Part shown: positions 32,140 through 41,799 of the stretch, in pieces
Numbering within the stretch: the first letter of the stretch is position 1
Layout of the letters: every line of letters starts with the position of its first letter
From: Streptomyces puniciscabiei
GTDB lineage: Bacteria > Actinomycetota > Actinomycetes > Streptomycetales > Streptomycetaceae
Reading direction: 5' to 3'
Assembly: GCF_006715785.1 (NCBI RefSeq)
Contig: NZ_VFNX01000001.1
Span: 558,001 to 622,000, forward strand
DNA: 64,000 nucleotides
Notes under the pieces: model-generated
Databases searched by the model: none
Told to the model about the DNA's origin: nothing
What the model saw: the letters and a program-made list of their open reading frames with translations, nothing else
Program-made: the position numbers and the translations under genes

Positions 32140-34785
32140 CTACCGGGTGCCCTCCTCGTGCGACAGCTCGAGGTCGAGGCCGGTGACGCCGCTGCCGTCC
32201 AGGCGCACCGAGGCGGCGACCGGGGCGTAGCCGCTGGCGATGACGGTGTACTCGCCGCCGTCGAGGTCGGTGAACCCGTAGGCGCCGTCGGAGCCGGTGA
32301 TCGTGGTGCCGATCACGTTCCCGGCCGAGTCCAGCAGGGTGACCTTGGCGTCGTCGAGCGGGCGGCCGGTGGCGGTGCTGACGACGCCGCCCAGCCGGGC
32401 GCCGGGTTCGAGGCGGATCTCGTACGGCTCGACCGCCGCGGCGGTGACGTCGACCGGGAGGGCGGCCGGGCGGTGTCCGGGCGCGTTCACCACCAGCGTG
32501 TAGCTGCCGGGGACCAGATCGGCGAGCTCGAAGGCGCCGTCGGCGGCCGAGGTCGCGGAGGACACGACCTCGCCGCGTACATCGGTGGCGACCAGCAGGG
32601 CTCCCGGCAGCGGCTGTCCCTCGGCGGCGTCCCGGACCGTCCCGGTCAGGGCGACGGTGCCGCTGAGCGCGAGATCGCAGTCGACCGGCTCGTCACCGAC
32701 GAGCACCGTGACGGCCTGGGGCTGCCGGGCACCGGCGGCGCCGATCAGCACATAGGTGCCGGGGCCGGTGACGGACACCGCGTAGGCCCCGTCCGCGCCG
32801 CTCACGGCCCGGCCGAGCTGCCGTCCGTTCACGTCGATCAAGGTGATCACGGCCTGCGGCACCGCCGCGCCCGCGCCGTCCAGCACCCGGCCCCGGACGC
32901 CGTACGACGGGGCGCCGGGCACGGGTGCGAAACGATCGGCCGGCGCGGCGCCCGACCGCGTCCCCGCGGCGGACGCTTCGGCGGCGGGCTCGGCGGCGGT
33001 GGCCTGCGTGGCGGCAGGGTCGGCGGCGGGCCCGGCCGCTGTGGCCGCGGCGGGCTCGGTGGCCGCGGCCGGCTCCGGGGCGGCGCCGGCGTTCTCCTCG
33101 GCGGCCCGTGCCTCCAGGCCGGAGACCTTGCGCAGCGGCACCTCCTTGGTCCACACCGCGACCAGGAAGCCCAGGGCCATCACGGCCGCCGCGATGAGGA
33201 ACACGAGCTGCATCGAGTCGGTGAAACCGACCTTGAACGGCTGGGCCAGGCGCGGGTCGAGGTGCTGGATGAAGGAGGAGTCGTCGAGCACGCCCGAGCC
33301 GCTTCCGCCGCCCGCCGCCGGGTGCTTGAACATCTCGAGCACCGGCGCGTTCGCGGGGTTGTGGCGTACGGCGGGGTCGTGCAGCGCGGCCTGGAACGCG
33401 GGCGTCGCGTACGCGGCCCGGAAGGCCGAGCTGATCTTGTCGCCGACGGTGCTGAACAGCACGGACAGGAAGACCGCGGTGCCGGCGGTGCCGCCCATCT
33501 GCCGGAAGAAGGTGGCCGACGCGGTCGCCACGCCCATGTCCTTGGGCTCCACGGCGTTCTGCACGGCGAGGGTCAGGATCTGCATGCATCCGCTGAGGCC
33601 GATGCCGAACAGCGCCATGTAGGCCATGGTCTCCGGCAGCGGGCTGTCCCACTGCACCCGGTAGTGGAACAGCAGCGTGGCGGCGATCAGCAGCAGGGTG
33701 CCGATGACGGGGAAGATCTTGTACTTGCCGGTCTTCTGGATGATGCGTCCGACCACGATGGTGCCGGCGATCATGCCGACCATCAGCGGCAGCATCATCA
33801 GGCCCGACTTGGTGGGGCTGACCCCCTTCACGATCTGCAGGTACAGCGGAACCATCATCATTCCGCCGAACATGCCCATGCCGATGAGCACGGACAGCAG
33901 GCTCATCTTGCTGAACACCGCGCTGCGGAACAGCCGCATCGGGATCAGGGCCTCCTCGCCCATGGCCCGCTCGACCAGGACCCACACCACCAGGCCGACC
34001 GCGCCGACCGCGTAGCAGACACAGGCCTTCGTGGAGGTCCAGCCCCAGGTCTGGCCCTGCTCGGCCACGAGCAGCAGCGGCACCACACCGATCGCGATGG
34101 TGAGCGCGCCCCACCAGTCGATGCGGTGCTCACGCCGGGTGTGCGGGAGGTTCAGCACCTTGGCGACGACGAACAGCGCGATGATGCCGACCGGCACGTT
34201 GACCAGGAACACCCAGCGCCAGCCGGCGATGGCCAGGATGCTGCTGCGTCCGGCGAGGAAGCCGCCGATCAGCGGGCCGAGCACGCTGGAGGAGCCGAAC
34301 ATGGCGAGCATGTAGCCCTGGTACCGGGCTCGCTCGCGGGGCGGCACGATGTCACCGATGATCGCCAGCGCCAGGGACATCAGACCGCCGGCGCCGATGC
34401 CCTGGAAGGCCCGGAAGGCGGACAGCTCCGTCATCGAGGTGGCGAACGAGCAGGCCGCCGAGCCCGCGATGAAGATCGTGATGGCCGCCAGGAAGAAGGG
34501 TTTGCGGCCGTAGAGGTCGGACAGCTTGCCGTACAGCGGCGTGCTGATGGTGGAGGTGATCAGGTAGGCGGTGGTGACCCAAGCCTGCGAGCTGAGTCCG
34601 TGCAGGTCGTCGGCGATCGTGCGGATCGAGGTGCTGACGATGGTCTGGTCGAGCGCGGCGAGGAACATCCCCAGCATGAGGCCGCTGAGGATCGTCATGA
34701 TCTGCCGGTGCGTCAGCCGGCCGGCCGGCGCCGACTCCGGTATCGCTGCGGTTTCCCCACGGGCCGGGGATGCGGACGTGGTCAT
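32140..34785 (-). CDS. 14-TM DHA2-family MFS exporter fused to carboxypeptidase-regulatory-like domains
   Basis: 881 aa with ATG at 34785 after AAGGAGAT. Residues ~25-540 form an EmrB/QacA-type drug:H+ antiporter: LDQTIVSTSI (motif D1), GKLSDLYGRKP (motif A), RAFQGIGAGGL (motif C-like) and about 14 TM helices. Residues ~560-620 are a low-complexity Ala/Glu linker. Residues ~635-870 contain three repeats of the carboxypeptidase-regulatory/PEGA-like Ig fold (GxVxDxxGxxxxxAxVTLxDxxG...SGxDGxYxxxxL). The C-terminal part is expected at the cytoplasmic face if 14 TM helices are correct. A fusion of this kind could couple export to a binding or scaffold role, but the function is unknown. Confidence 0.92.
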   Translation of the reverse strand: MTTSASPARGETAAIPESAPAGRLTHRQIMTILSGLMLGMFLAALDQTIVSTSIRTIADDLHGLSSQAWVTTAYLITSTISTPLYGKLSDLYGRKPFFLAAITIFIAGSAACSFATSMTELSAFRAFQGIGAGGLMSLALAIIGDIVPPRERARYQGYMLAMFGSSSVLGPLIGGFLAGRSSILAIAGWRWVFLVNVPVGIIALFVVAKVLNLPHTRREHRIDWWGALTIAIGVVPLLLVAEQGQTWGWTSTKACVCYAVGAVGLVVWVLVERAMGEEALIPMRLFRSAVFSKMSLLSVLIGMGMFGGMMMVPLYLQIVKGVSPTKSGLMMLPLMVGMIAGTIVVGRIIQKTGKYKIFPVIGTLLLIAATLLFHYRVQWDSPLPETMAYMALFGIGLSGCMQILTLAVQNAVEPKDMGVATASATFFRQMGGTAGTAVFLSVLFSTVGDKISSAFRAAYATPAFQAALHDPAVRHNPANAPVLEMFKHPAAGGGSGSGVLDDSSFIQHLDPRLAQPFKVGFTDSMQLVFLIAAAVMALGFLVAVWTKEVPLRKVSGLEARAAEENAGAAPEPAAATEPAAATAAGPAADPAATQATAAEPAAEASAAGTRSGAAPADRFAPVPGAPSYGVRGRVLDGAGAAVPQAVITLIDVNGRQLGRAVSGADGAYAVSVTGPGTYVLIGAAGARQPQAVTVLVGDEPVDCDLALSGTVALTGTVRDAAEGQPLPGALLVATDVRGEVVSSATSAADGAFELADLVPGSYTLVVNAPGHRPAALPVDVTAAAVEPYEIRLEPGARLGGVVSTATGRPLDDAKVTLLDSAGNVIGTTITGSDGAYGFTDLDGGEYTVIASGYAPVAASVRLDGSGVTGLDLELSHEEGTR

Positions 34786-34997
34786 GCGTGCGGATCTCCT
34801 TGCCTCGCCTCGCCGGCCGGGTCCATCCCGGCTCCGAGGCCTGTGTACGTGCGGTCGACCAGGTAGCCGTCCAGCTGCTTCGGCCGACGAGGGTGACGGC
34901 GGTCACTCACGTTCCGTTGCTTGCGGCTACCAACTGAGTGTAGATCCCGGCCGGGGCAGGCCGTGTCACGCGGGTCCACGGCCACGGGCACGGGCCC

Positions 34998-35510
34998 TCA
35001 GGGCAGGGCCGGCCACCCGATCACGCCCGCCACGCGGAAGAGGGCGAAAGCGATGCCGCACGCCTTGAGCAGCCGGCCCAGCATCCGGGCGACCCCCGGC
35101 GACCACAGCACCGCGCCGATACGGCCGCCCAGCCGGAGCATCACGGTGGAGAACGCGCCGCACAGAGCGGTCAGGCCGGCGGTGAGTGCCACCGCACCGG
35201 CGCAGATCCCGGCCGGCCGCCCGGCCGTCGGAGCAACCCCGACCGGATGACAGTGGCCGCCCGCGTCCCGCTGGACCGGCAGCACGGTCCCGGCCTCGCA
35301 GGAGCCGCCGACGGAGGCGAACCCGTCCACCAGGCGGTGATCGTCGGCACGGAAGACGCCGTAGCAGTCGGCGTGCCGCCGTTTGCCGGTGCCGGTGGTG
35401 TCGCAGATCCGTGTCGCCAGGAGCCCCGGGGTGCCGGACAAGCGCGGGGAGTACTTCAGGCCGTCGGCGAGACCCACGGCTCCACCGATCCCGAGGGCGC
35501 TGAACAGCAC
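34998..35510 (-). CDS. Small membrane protein of unknown function
   Basis: 170 aa. Two or three hydrophobic segments (N-terminal LFSALGIGGAVGL, ICAGAVALTAGLTAL at ~115-130, LLKACGIAFALF at ~150) flank a Cys-containing hydrophilic middle (CDTTGTGKRRHADCYGVFRADD, GGSCEAGTVLPV). The GTG at 35510 is the first possible start after an in-frame stop; its ribosome binding site is weak. The Cys residues suggest an exported loop with disulfides. No family is recognised with confidence. Confidence 0.6.
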   Translation of the reverse strand: MLFSALGIGGAVGLADGLKYSPRLSGTPGLLATRICDTTGTGKRRHADCYGVFRADDHRLVDGFASVGGSCEAGTVLPVQRDAGGHCHPVGVAPTAGRPAGICAGAVALTAGLTALCGAFSTVMLRLGGRIGAVLWSPGVARMLGRLLKACGIAFALFRVAGVIGWPALP

Positions 35511-36030
35511 CCTGACGACTCACGTCCCCCCGCCCGCCGGATGCCGGCCGGCCGGTCAAGATCTCATCGCCCACCAGGCGCCGGCGCAGCACGCGGGGCC
35601 CACCGCACCGGACCCACACACGGTTCATGCGGCCCTCCGCGCACCCGCCTCCGGCGCCCGGCGCGAGACCCGGATTCCCCCTCACAAGGCGCGCCGAACC
35701 CCTGACAGGGGGGTCGCTCGTGTGATGCCACCCATAGGGCGCAGATCACATCCTAAAGTGGGCCGTAGCGACTTCACCGTCCTGACCTGCACAGAATTCT
35801 CTATAGCGGCCCATTTCGGACATTCCTCCGTAGTCGGGTAGTACGTCACATCATTGCGCCGCGCCCGGCCCGCCGCTAACTATTGCTGTCGTCGCCGAGA
35901 GCCACAGGCCGACCGAGCGGAACTCCGCCGGATCTGCCCGCTCCCGATGCAGCACGGGGCACCGCCCCACGCCACCGCGACCGACAGCGGCCGGCACCGA
36001 CGACGTCCTTCCTTGGAGAGTTCCTTCCGT
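35511..36030. other. Gene-free 520-nt region upstream of the transglycosylase gene
   Basis: The segment is relatively AT-richer around 35750-35880, as expected of a promoter, and carries a long 5' leader for the gene at 36031. I looked for a c-di-AMP (ydaO) riboswitch, common before cell-wall hydrolase genes in Streptomyces, but the conserved blocks are not evident. Confidence 0.45.
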
Positions 36031-36552
36031 ATGACCATGACCACTCGCACCCGCATCGCCCGTCTGCGCACCCTCGCCCTCACCGGCATCACCACCACCG
36101 GCGCGGCGGCCGTCGCCCTCACTCTGATGCCCGCGAACGCACAGGCCGCCGAAGCGACGCAGGTTCACACCTCCTCGGTGGTCACGGCGTCCTCGAACGA
36201 CAGCTCCGCCGCCCGGGGCAAGGCCGGCGCCACGGGCAACCTCGACGCCTGGATCAAGCAGTCCCTGGCCATCATGAAGGCCAAGGGCATCCCGGGCAGC
36301 TACGAGGGCCTCAAGCGCAACATCCTGCGCGAGTCCGGCGGCAACCCCAACGCCCAGAACAACTGGGACGTCAACGCCAAGCAGGGCACCCCCTCCAAGG
36401 GCCTGCTCCAGGTCATCGACCCCACCTTCAACGCGTACCACGTCTCCGGTACCGCCAAGAGCGTGACCGACCCGGTGGCCAACATCACCGCGGCCGCCAA
36501 CTACGCCGCGCACCGCTACGGCTCCATCGACAAGGTCAACTCCGCCTACTGA
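36031..36552 (+). CDS. Secreted lytic transglycosylase (SLT domain)
   Basis: 173 aa, ATG at 36031 with GGAGAG upstream. The signal peptide is long and twin-Arg-like (MTMTTRTRIARLRTL, hydrophobic core, PANAQAA). Residues ~78-173 form a compact goose-lysozyme/SLT fold with the catalytic Glu101 in RESGGNP, then KGLLQVIDPTF and NYAAHRYGS. It cleaves peptidoglycan to 1,6-anhydro products and probably acts during growth or spore germination. A strong terminator follows. Confidence 0.92.
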   Translation: MTMTTRTRIARLRTLALTGITTTGAAAVALTLMPANAQAAEATQVHTSSVVTASSNDSSAARGKAGATGNLDAWIKQSLAIMKAKGIPGSYEGLKRNILRESGGNPNAQNNWDVNAKQGTPSKGLLQVIDPTFNAYHVSGTAKSVTDPVANITAAANYAAHRYGSIDKVNSAY

Positions 36553-36574
36553 TCAGGCACATCCCAGCACCGTG

Positions 36575-36615
36575 AGGCCGGTGCCGGCAGCGACGACCGC
36601 TGCCGGCACCGGCCT
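36575..36615 (+). terminator. Strong hairpin terminator after the SLT gene
   Basis: AGGCCGGTGCCGGCAGCG pairs with CGCTGCCGGCACCGGCCT (18 bp, ACGAC loop), 22 nt after the stop codon. It can also serve the convergent SWIM gene ending at 36656. Confidence 0.9.
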
Positions 36616-36655
36616 TCGCGCGCCGCGGGCAATCAAGGCGTCGGGTGCCGTCCCG

Positions 36656-38869
36656 TCAGGCGTCGTCCGGGGCGCCGAGACCGGTCAGGGCACCCACCGG
36701 GTCCAGGTCGGGTGTGCCGCGGGGCCACCAGTCGTCCTGGCCCGGTTCGGACTCGTAGGGGTACCACAGGCCGTCGCGGCCGAGGCGGAGTTGGACGTGG
36801 CCGCGCGGATGGGTGAGGCGGTTGCGCCAGGGGCGGAACGCCGGCAGGTCGGCGGCGAGCAGCAGCGGGCGGGCCCGGTCGAAGCGGCCGGCCGGCGGGT
36901 CCCACGGCTCCTCCAGGACGGCCAGCCCCGCGGCGCCGCCCTGGCGCCAGGCCGCGACGGCCCGCGCGAGCTCGGCCGGGGTGCGGCCCGCGGCCGTGGC
37001 GAGAGTGGCGTACAGGGTGCGGGTGGTGGCCGTGAGACCGGAGCCGGGGCGGGCGGCGGCCAGGCGTACCGCGTCCTGCCACAGCGTCAGTTCGCCCACC
37101 GGGTCACGTCCGGTGCCGAGCAGCGCGTGGGCGCGGGCGGCGGCGTCGGTCGCGAGCTGGTCCAGGGCGAAGGGGTCCGGGCCGCCGGGCGCCGCCGGGT
37201 AGACCGGGGGCTGCTCGGGGTGCGGGGGCGCCGGCAACGGCGGGGGCAGCGGGGGGAGTTCCCGCGGGGCGAGGGCTTCTGCGGCGCGGACGCCCGGCAG
37301 GGACTCGGGCTGCCGCTCCTGGGCCGCGCGGGCCGCACGGGCGGCGCTGCGCCGGGACAGCGCGTCGAGCAGGCTGCGCTCGCCCCGGCCACGCAGCAGG
37401 AGCAGCACGAACGGGTCGGCGTCGAGCAGCCGTGCCGTCTGGTAGCAGAGTGCGGCCGCGTGCTTGCAGGGGTGCCCGGAGTCGGGGCAGCTGCAGCGCG
37501 GCACGAGGTCTCCGGGACCGGGCAGGAGCGGTACGCCGCAGTCGGCGAGGGACTGGGGCAGTTCCTTGTCGAGCAGCGCGGCGATGTGCCCGGGCCGGTC
37601 GGCGGCCGCGTCCAGGAAGCGCTCCCAGTCCGCGTCCTCCAGCGTGCGGACCCGCACCTGCACCCGGTACGGGCGGGGCCGGCTCCCGCGGACGTACGCC
37701 AGGACGAGGCCCGGGGTCACGGTGATCGCGTCGACGTGCCCCTGGTCGGCGTAACCACGGCCCCGCGCCAGCCTCTTCGGGTCCAGCGCGTCCTGCTCCA
37801 GCGCGGCCACCCATGCGTTGCCCCACCAGGTCTCCGCGAAGGGCACGTCCTCGGCACCGGCCTCGCGGGGCGAGAACGGCGGAAAGGTGCGGCGGAGTTC
37901 GGTGTCGCGGTGGGGGGTGGCCATGGTGGCGGGCACGTGGGCGGACGCCGACTCGCGCCAGGTGGAGCCCGGCTCGGCGGGAAGGTGGTCGGTACCGGCA
38001 GAGGTGTGGTCCGGTTCGGCGTGAACGGCGGGCTGTGGTGTGCGCGGGGGCGGGGGCGCCGGGGTGGTGACGGGGCGCGGTCCGGTGCTGTCGGTGCCGT
38101 CGCCGGTGCCGATGGTGTCCGGGCCCGGTGTCTCCTCCTCCGGGGTGTCGGACCCCGCCGGCATCCGGAAGGCGTTGGCCAGGTAGTGCCGCATGTCCTG
38201 GGCGGCCTTGATGCGAGCGGCCCGGGATTCCGGTCCGGGAACGGTCGCGGGGCGCGGCGCCGTCACACCGGAGCCACCGGTCGGGCGCGGCCCGCGCCGG
38301 GCACGGGGCGCCTTCGACCACTCGCCGCGCGCGGCGGCCTCGTCCGTCTCGGCCTCGGCGCGCAGCGCCTCCCGGCGGGCGGACCGCAGCGCTTCCCTGG
38401 CCAGGTCGGCGGGGCGCCCGGCAGGACGTTCCGCACGGGCGGACCCGGGCAGGTCACGGTCTGCCGCAACGGCGGGCCCTGAGGGGTCACCGGCACCGGC
38501 CGCCCCAGGTACCCCACTGTCACCTCCGCCCACGGCCCCCCGCACATCACGATCACCGGCAACGGCAGACCCAGGGACCTCTCGGGCGCCCGCATCCGCA
38601 GACTCAGGCACCGCATGGCCACCCGCACCAGCGGAGGCCGACCGGAGGGCGGCCCGCGCCACGTCCGCGGGCCTCGGCTGCACGGTGCCGGCACGGTCGG
38701 ACGCCACCTGGTCCTCCGCGGTGTCCGCTCGGCCGGTCTCCGCCCGCTCGAACCCGGTACGCCCTGCTTCCACGGGTTCGGAGCCGGCCGGTGCGGTCTC
38801 CGCCCGCCGTCGTGCCTCCCGCAGGGCCCGGCGGGCGGCGTCGCCGGGGCGCTGTTCGCCGCCCGTCAC
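36656..38869 (-). CDS. SWIM zinc-finger protein, partner of the SNF2 helicase
   Basis: 737 aa with GTG at 38869, overlapping the helicase stop by 4 nt and preceded by GGAGG. The SWIM motif is CSCPDSGHPCKHAAALCYQ (C-x-C...C-x-H, ~487-505), inside a conserved SWIM-protein core starting FAETWWGNAWV (~355). The first ~250 residues are unusual: low-complexity Ala/Arg/Glu/Asp sequence with three copies of an A-R-x-A-L-R-x-A motif (~12, ~70 and ~160). In Streptomyces, SWIM and SNF2 genes are often paired. Their joint role is thought to be in DNA processing or repair but is not established. Confidence 0.93.
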   Translation of the reverse strand: MTGGEQRPGDAARRALREARRRAETAPAGSEPVEAGRTGFERAETGRADTAEDQVASDRAGTVQPRPADVARAALRSASAGAGGHAVPESADAGAREVPGSAVAGDRDVRGAVGGGDSGVPGAAGAGDPSGPAVAADRDLPGSARAERPAGRPADLAREALRSARREALRAEAETDEAAARGEWSKAPRARRGPRPTGGSGVTAPRPATVPGPESRAARIKAAQDMRHYLANAFRMPAGSDTPEEETPGPDTIGTGDGTDSTGPRPVTTPAPPPPRTPQPAVHAEPDHTSAGTDHLPAEPGSTWRESASAHVPATMATPHRDTELRRTFPPFSPREAGAEDVPFAETWWGNAWVAALEQDALDPKRLARGRGYADQGHVDAITVTPGLVLAYVRGSRPRPYRVQVRVRTLEDADWERFLDAAADRPGHIAALLDKELPQSLADCGVPLLPGPGDLVPRCSCPDSGHPCKHAAALCYQTARLLDADPFVLLLLRGRGERSLLDALSRRSAARAARAAQERQPESLPGVRAAEALAPRELPPLPPPLPAPPHPEQPPVYPAAPGGPDPFALDQLATDAAARAHALLGTGRDPVGELTLWQDAVRLAAARPGSGLTATTRTLYATLATAAGRTPAELARAVAAWRQGGAAGLAVLEEPWDPPAGRFDRARPLLLAADLPAFRPWRNRLTHPRGHVQLRLGRDGLWYPYESEPGQDDWWPRGTPDLDPVGALTGLGAPDDA

Positions 38870-41706
38870 GACGGCCTCCGCAGCGAGACGAGGTCGGACA
38901 GCTCACGGTCGGTCAGCTCGGTGAGGGCCGCCTCGCCGGAGCCCAGGATGGCGTCGGCCAGGGCACGCTTGGCGGTGAGCATCTCGGCGATGCGGTCCTC
39001 GACCGTGCCCTCGGTGACCAGGCGGTGGACCTGGACCGGCTGGGTCTGGCCAATGCGGTAGGCGCGGTCGGTGGCCTGTTCCTCGACCGCCGGGTTCCAC
39101 CAGCGGTCGAAGTGGACGACATGGCCCGCGCGGGTGAGGTTCAGGCCGGTGCCCGCCGCCTTGAGGGAGAGGACCAGGACCGGGGTCTCGCCGTTCTGGA
39201 AGCGGTCCACCATGCGCTCGCGCTCCGGGACCGGCGTGCCGCCGTGCAGCAGGTCCACGGGGATCGCGCGGGCGGACAGGTGCGCGGTGAGGAGGCGGGC
39301 CATGCCGACGTACTGGGTGAAGACGAGCGCCGAGCCGTCCTCGGCGAGGACGGTGTCCAACAGCTCGTCCAGCAGGGCGAGTTTGCCGGAGCGGGCCGCA
39401 AGCCGGTCGGCGCGCGCCTCCTCCTTCAGATACAGCGCCGGGTGGTCGCAGATCTGCTTCAGGGCGCCCAGGAGTTTCAGTACCAGGCCCCGGCGGGCGA
39501 TGCCCTCGGCGGTCTCGATGGCCAGCATCGACTCGCGCACCACCGCCTCGTACAGCGCGGCCTGCTCGCGGGTGAGCGGCACCGGGTGGTCCGTCTCGGT
39601 CTTGGGGGGCAGTTCGGGGACGATGCCGGGGTCGGACTTCTTGCGGCGGAGGAGGAAGGGACGGACCAGGCGGGCGAGGCGCTCGACGGCCTCCTGGTCC
39701 TCGCCGTTCTCCACCGCGCGGGCGTGCCGCGCGCGGAAGGACTTCAGGGGGCCGAGGAGTCCGGGCGTGGTCCAGTCGAGCAGGGCCCACAGTTCGGAGA
39801 GGTTGTTCTCCACGGGGGTGCCGGTCAGCGCCACCCGTGCGGGGGCCGGGATGCTGCGCAGCGCCCTGGCGGTGGCCGAGTAGGGGTTCTTCACATGCTG
39901 GGCCTCGTCGGCGACGACCATGCCCCAGGGGTGGTCGGCGAGATGGGCGGCCGCCGACCTCATCGTGCCGTACGTGGTGAGGACGAAGCCGCCCTCCAGG
40001 CCCTCCAGGGTGCGGCCCAGGCCGTGGAAGCGGCGGACGGGGACGCCGGGCGCGAACCGGGTGATCTCCCGCTGCCAGTTCCCGAGCAGGGAGGCCGGGC
40101 AGACCACGAGGGTCGGTTCGCTGCGGGCGCGCTTCAGGTGCAGGGCGATGAGGGTGACGGTCTTGCCGAGGCCCATGTCGTCGGCGAGGCAGCCGCCGAG
40201 GCCGAGGGAGGTCATGAGGTCCAGCCAGGCCAGGCCCCGGAGTTGGTAGTCGCGCAGGGTGGCGGCCAGCCCGGCGGGCGGGTCGGCGGGGCGCAGGCCC
40301 GCCGTGAGGCGGTCGCGGAGGGTGGCCAGCGCGCCGACCGGTACGGCCTCGACGGTCTCGCCGTCCACGTCGGCGGTGCCGGTGAGCGCGACGGACAGCG
40401 CGTCGACCGGGTCGAGCAGACCCAGTTCGCGCTTGCGGGCCTTGCGGACGAGGGCCGGGTCGACCAGCACCCAGCGGTCCCGCAGCCGTACGACCGGGCG
40501 ATGGGCCTCGGCGAGGGAGTCCATCTCGGCCTCGCTGAGCGGATCCCCGCCGAGCGCCAACTGCCAGCGGAACCGGAGCAGTTCGTCGCTCTCGAAGAAG
40601 CCGGTGCCGTCGGTCGCCGAGCCGGGCGCCGGGCGGACCACCGCGGTGGCCGTGAGGTCGCGGGCGAGGTCCCGGGGCCAGTGCACGGCGACCCCGGCGG
40701 CGGCCAGCCGTGTGGCGGCGACGCCGAGGAGCTCGCCCAGCTCCTCCTCGGACAGGGCGAGCACGTCGGGCACGTCCTGTTCGGCGAGCCGGTCCAGGGG
40801 CGGCCACACGCGGGCCGCGCGACGCACGGCGAGGGCGGTGTCCACGCGCGAGCGCGGCCCGAACGCCGAGTCGGCCTCCCCCGCCCACAGGGCCGCCGCG
40901 TCGGCCACCAGGGTGGGGTCGGCGAGGCTGTGCACCTGGACGACGGCCGCCCCGGCGGCGCGGGCGCCGGCACTCTCGCCGGCGTCGAAGACGTCGTACG
41001 CGGACAGGTCCAGGCGGAGCGAGATCCGCACGCCCGCGTCCATGCCGGCGGCGACCTCGGCGGCCCATGCATGGGCCTGTGGCAGCGCCACGGGCTCCCG
41101 GGCGGCGAAGGGCCGGCCGGAGGCGTGCGGGGCGGCCGGGGTGCGGGGCAGGGCGTCGGCGACCGCGTCCAGGAAGGAGCGGATCAGGGCCTCCGGCTCG
41201 GGCAGGCGCAGCGGACCGGGGTCCGGGAGCGGCACGGCGTGGCCCTCCGGGGGCAGGGCCGCGGCGACCGCGCGCAGGTGGGCGATGTCGGCGGGCTCCA
41301 GCGGCCCCGCCCGCCAGGCGTCATGACCGCTCGGGGTCAGGCCCGGCAGCAGGCGGCCGCGGGCGACCAGCCGCAGGGCGTGCAGCGCGGCGGCGCCCCA
41401 GCAGGCCGTCGCGGGATGGGCGGCCGGGTCGCGGCGGGCCCGGACCAGCAGCGGCAGGGCCTGGGCGAGCGGCAGGGTGAGCGCGGGCACCTGTCGGCGG
41501 CGCACCCCCGCACCATGGCGTCGTACGACCGTGAGCTCGGCGGTGTCGCCCTCGACGGCGCCTCCCTCGGGGTCCCAGAAGGCGATGCGGCCGTCGCGCG
41601 GGAGAGGCGCCGGGAGGTACACGGACGCGAGGCGCACCGGGACCCGGTCCCCGGCCCGCCCGGGGCCTTCCTCGCGCTCGGCCACCGCGGCCGTGCCTGC
41701 GCTCAT
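38866..41706 (-). CDS. SNF2/RapA-family DEAD-like helicase
   Basis: 946 aa. Residues ~490-940 form the SNF2 ATPase: Walker A DDMGLGKT (motif I), VVADEAQHVKN (motif II, DEAQ-like), LTGTPVENNLSELW (motif III), LVFTQYVGMARLL (motif IV) and GTGLNLTRAGHVVHFDRWWNPAVEEQATDRAYRIGQ (motifs V/VI). The N-terminal ~480 residues are a large Streptomyces-type accessory region. The ATG at 41706 is chosen; a GTG 4 codons upstream sits too close to the GGGGGGAGG ribosome binding site. The protein couples ATP hydrolysis to DNA translocation. Confidence 0.95.
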   Translation of the reverse strand: MSAGTAAVAEREEGPGRAGDRVPVRLASVYLPAPLPRDGRIAFWDPEGGAVEGDTAELTVVRRHGAGVRRRQVPALTLPLAQALPLLVRARRDPAAHPATACWGAAALHALRLVARGRLLPGLTPSGHDAWRAGPLEPADIAHLRAVAAALPPEGHAVPLPDPGPLRLPEPEALIRSFLDAVADALPRTPAAPHASGRPFAAREPVALPQAHAWAAEVAAGMDAGVRISLRLDLSAYDVFDAGESAGARAAGAAVVQVHSLADPTLVADAAALWAGEADSAFGPRSRVDTALAVRRAARVWPPLDRLAEQDVPDVLALSEEELGELLGVAATRLAAAGVAVHWPRDLARDLTATAVVRPAPGSATDGTGFFESDELLRFRWQLALGGDPLSEAEMDSLAEAHRPVVRLRDRWVLVDPALVRKARKRELGLLDPVDALSVALTGTADVDGETVEAVPVGALATLRDRLTAGLRPADPPAGLAATLRDYQLRGLAWLDLMTSLGLGGCLADDMGLGKTVTLIALHLKRARSEPTLVVCPASLLGNWQREITRFAPGVPVRRFHGLGRTLEGLEGGFVLTTYGTMRSAAAHLADHPWGMVVADEAQHVKNPYSATARALRSIPAPARVALTGTPVENNLSELWALLDWTTPGLLGPLKSFRARHARAVENGEDQEAVERLARLVRPFLLRRKKSDPGIVPELPPKTETDHPVPLTREQAALYEAVVRESMLAIETAEGIARRGLVLKLLGALKQICDHPALYLKEEARADRLAARSGKLALLDELLDTVLAEDGSALVFTQYVGMARLLTAHLSARAIPVDLLHGGTPVPERERMVDRFQNGETPVLVLSLKAAGTGLNLTRAGHVVHFDRWWNPAVEEQATDRAYRIGQTQPVQVHRLVTEGTVEDRIAEMLTAKRALADAILGSGEAALTELTDRELSDLVSLRRPS

Positions 41707-41799
41707 ACGTCCTGCCACCTCCCCCCTACGTCGGATCAGACGTCTTCGACTCTACGGGCGGGGTCTGACAGTCGGCCCCCGGACCGGCCGGGCCCGCGG

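Noticed and set aside
31382..32230. 282-aa + strand ORF spanning the gap before the MFS gene
   Set aside because: Runs antisense to the cyclophilin gene, has low-complexity composition and no start signal.
35700..36030. c-di-AMP (ydaO) riboswitch before the lytic transglycosylase gene
   Set aside because: The gene type makes it likely, but I could not find the conserved GGGGTGAAT-like and CAGCTAACC-like blocks in the leader. A covariance-model search would settle it.
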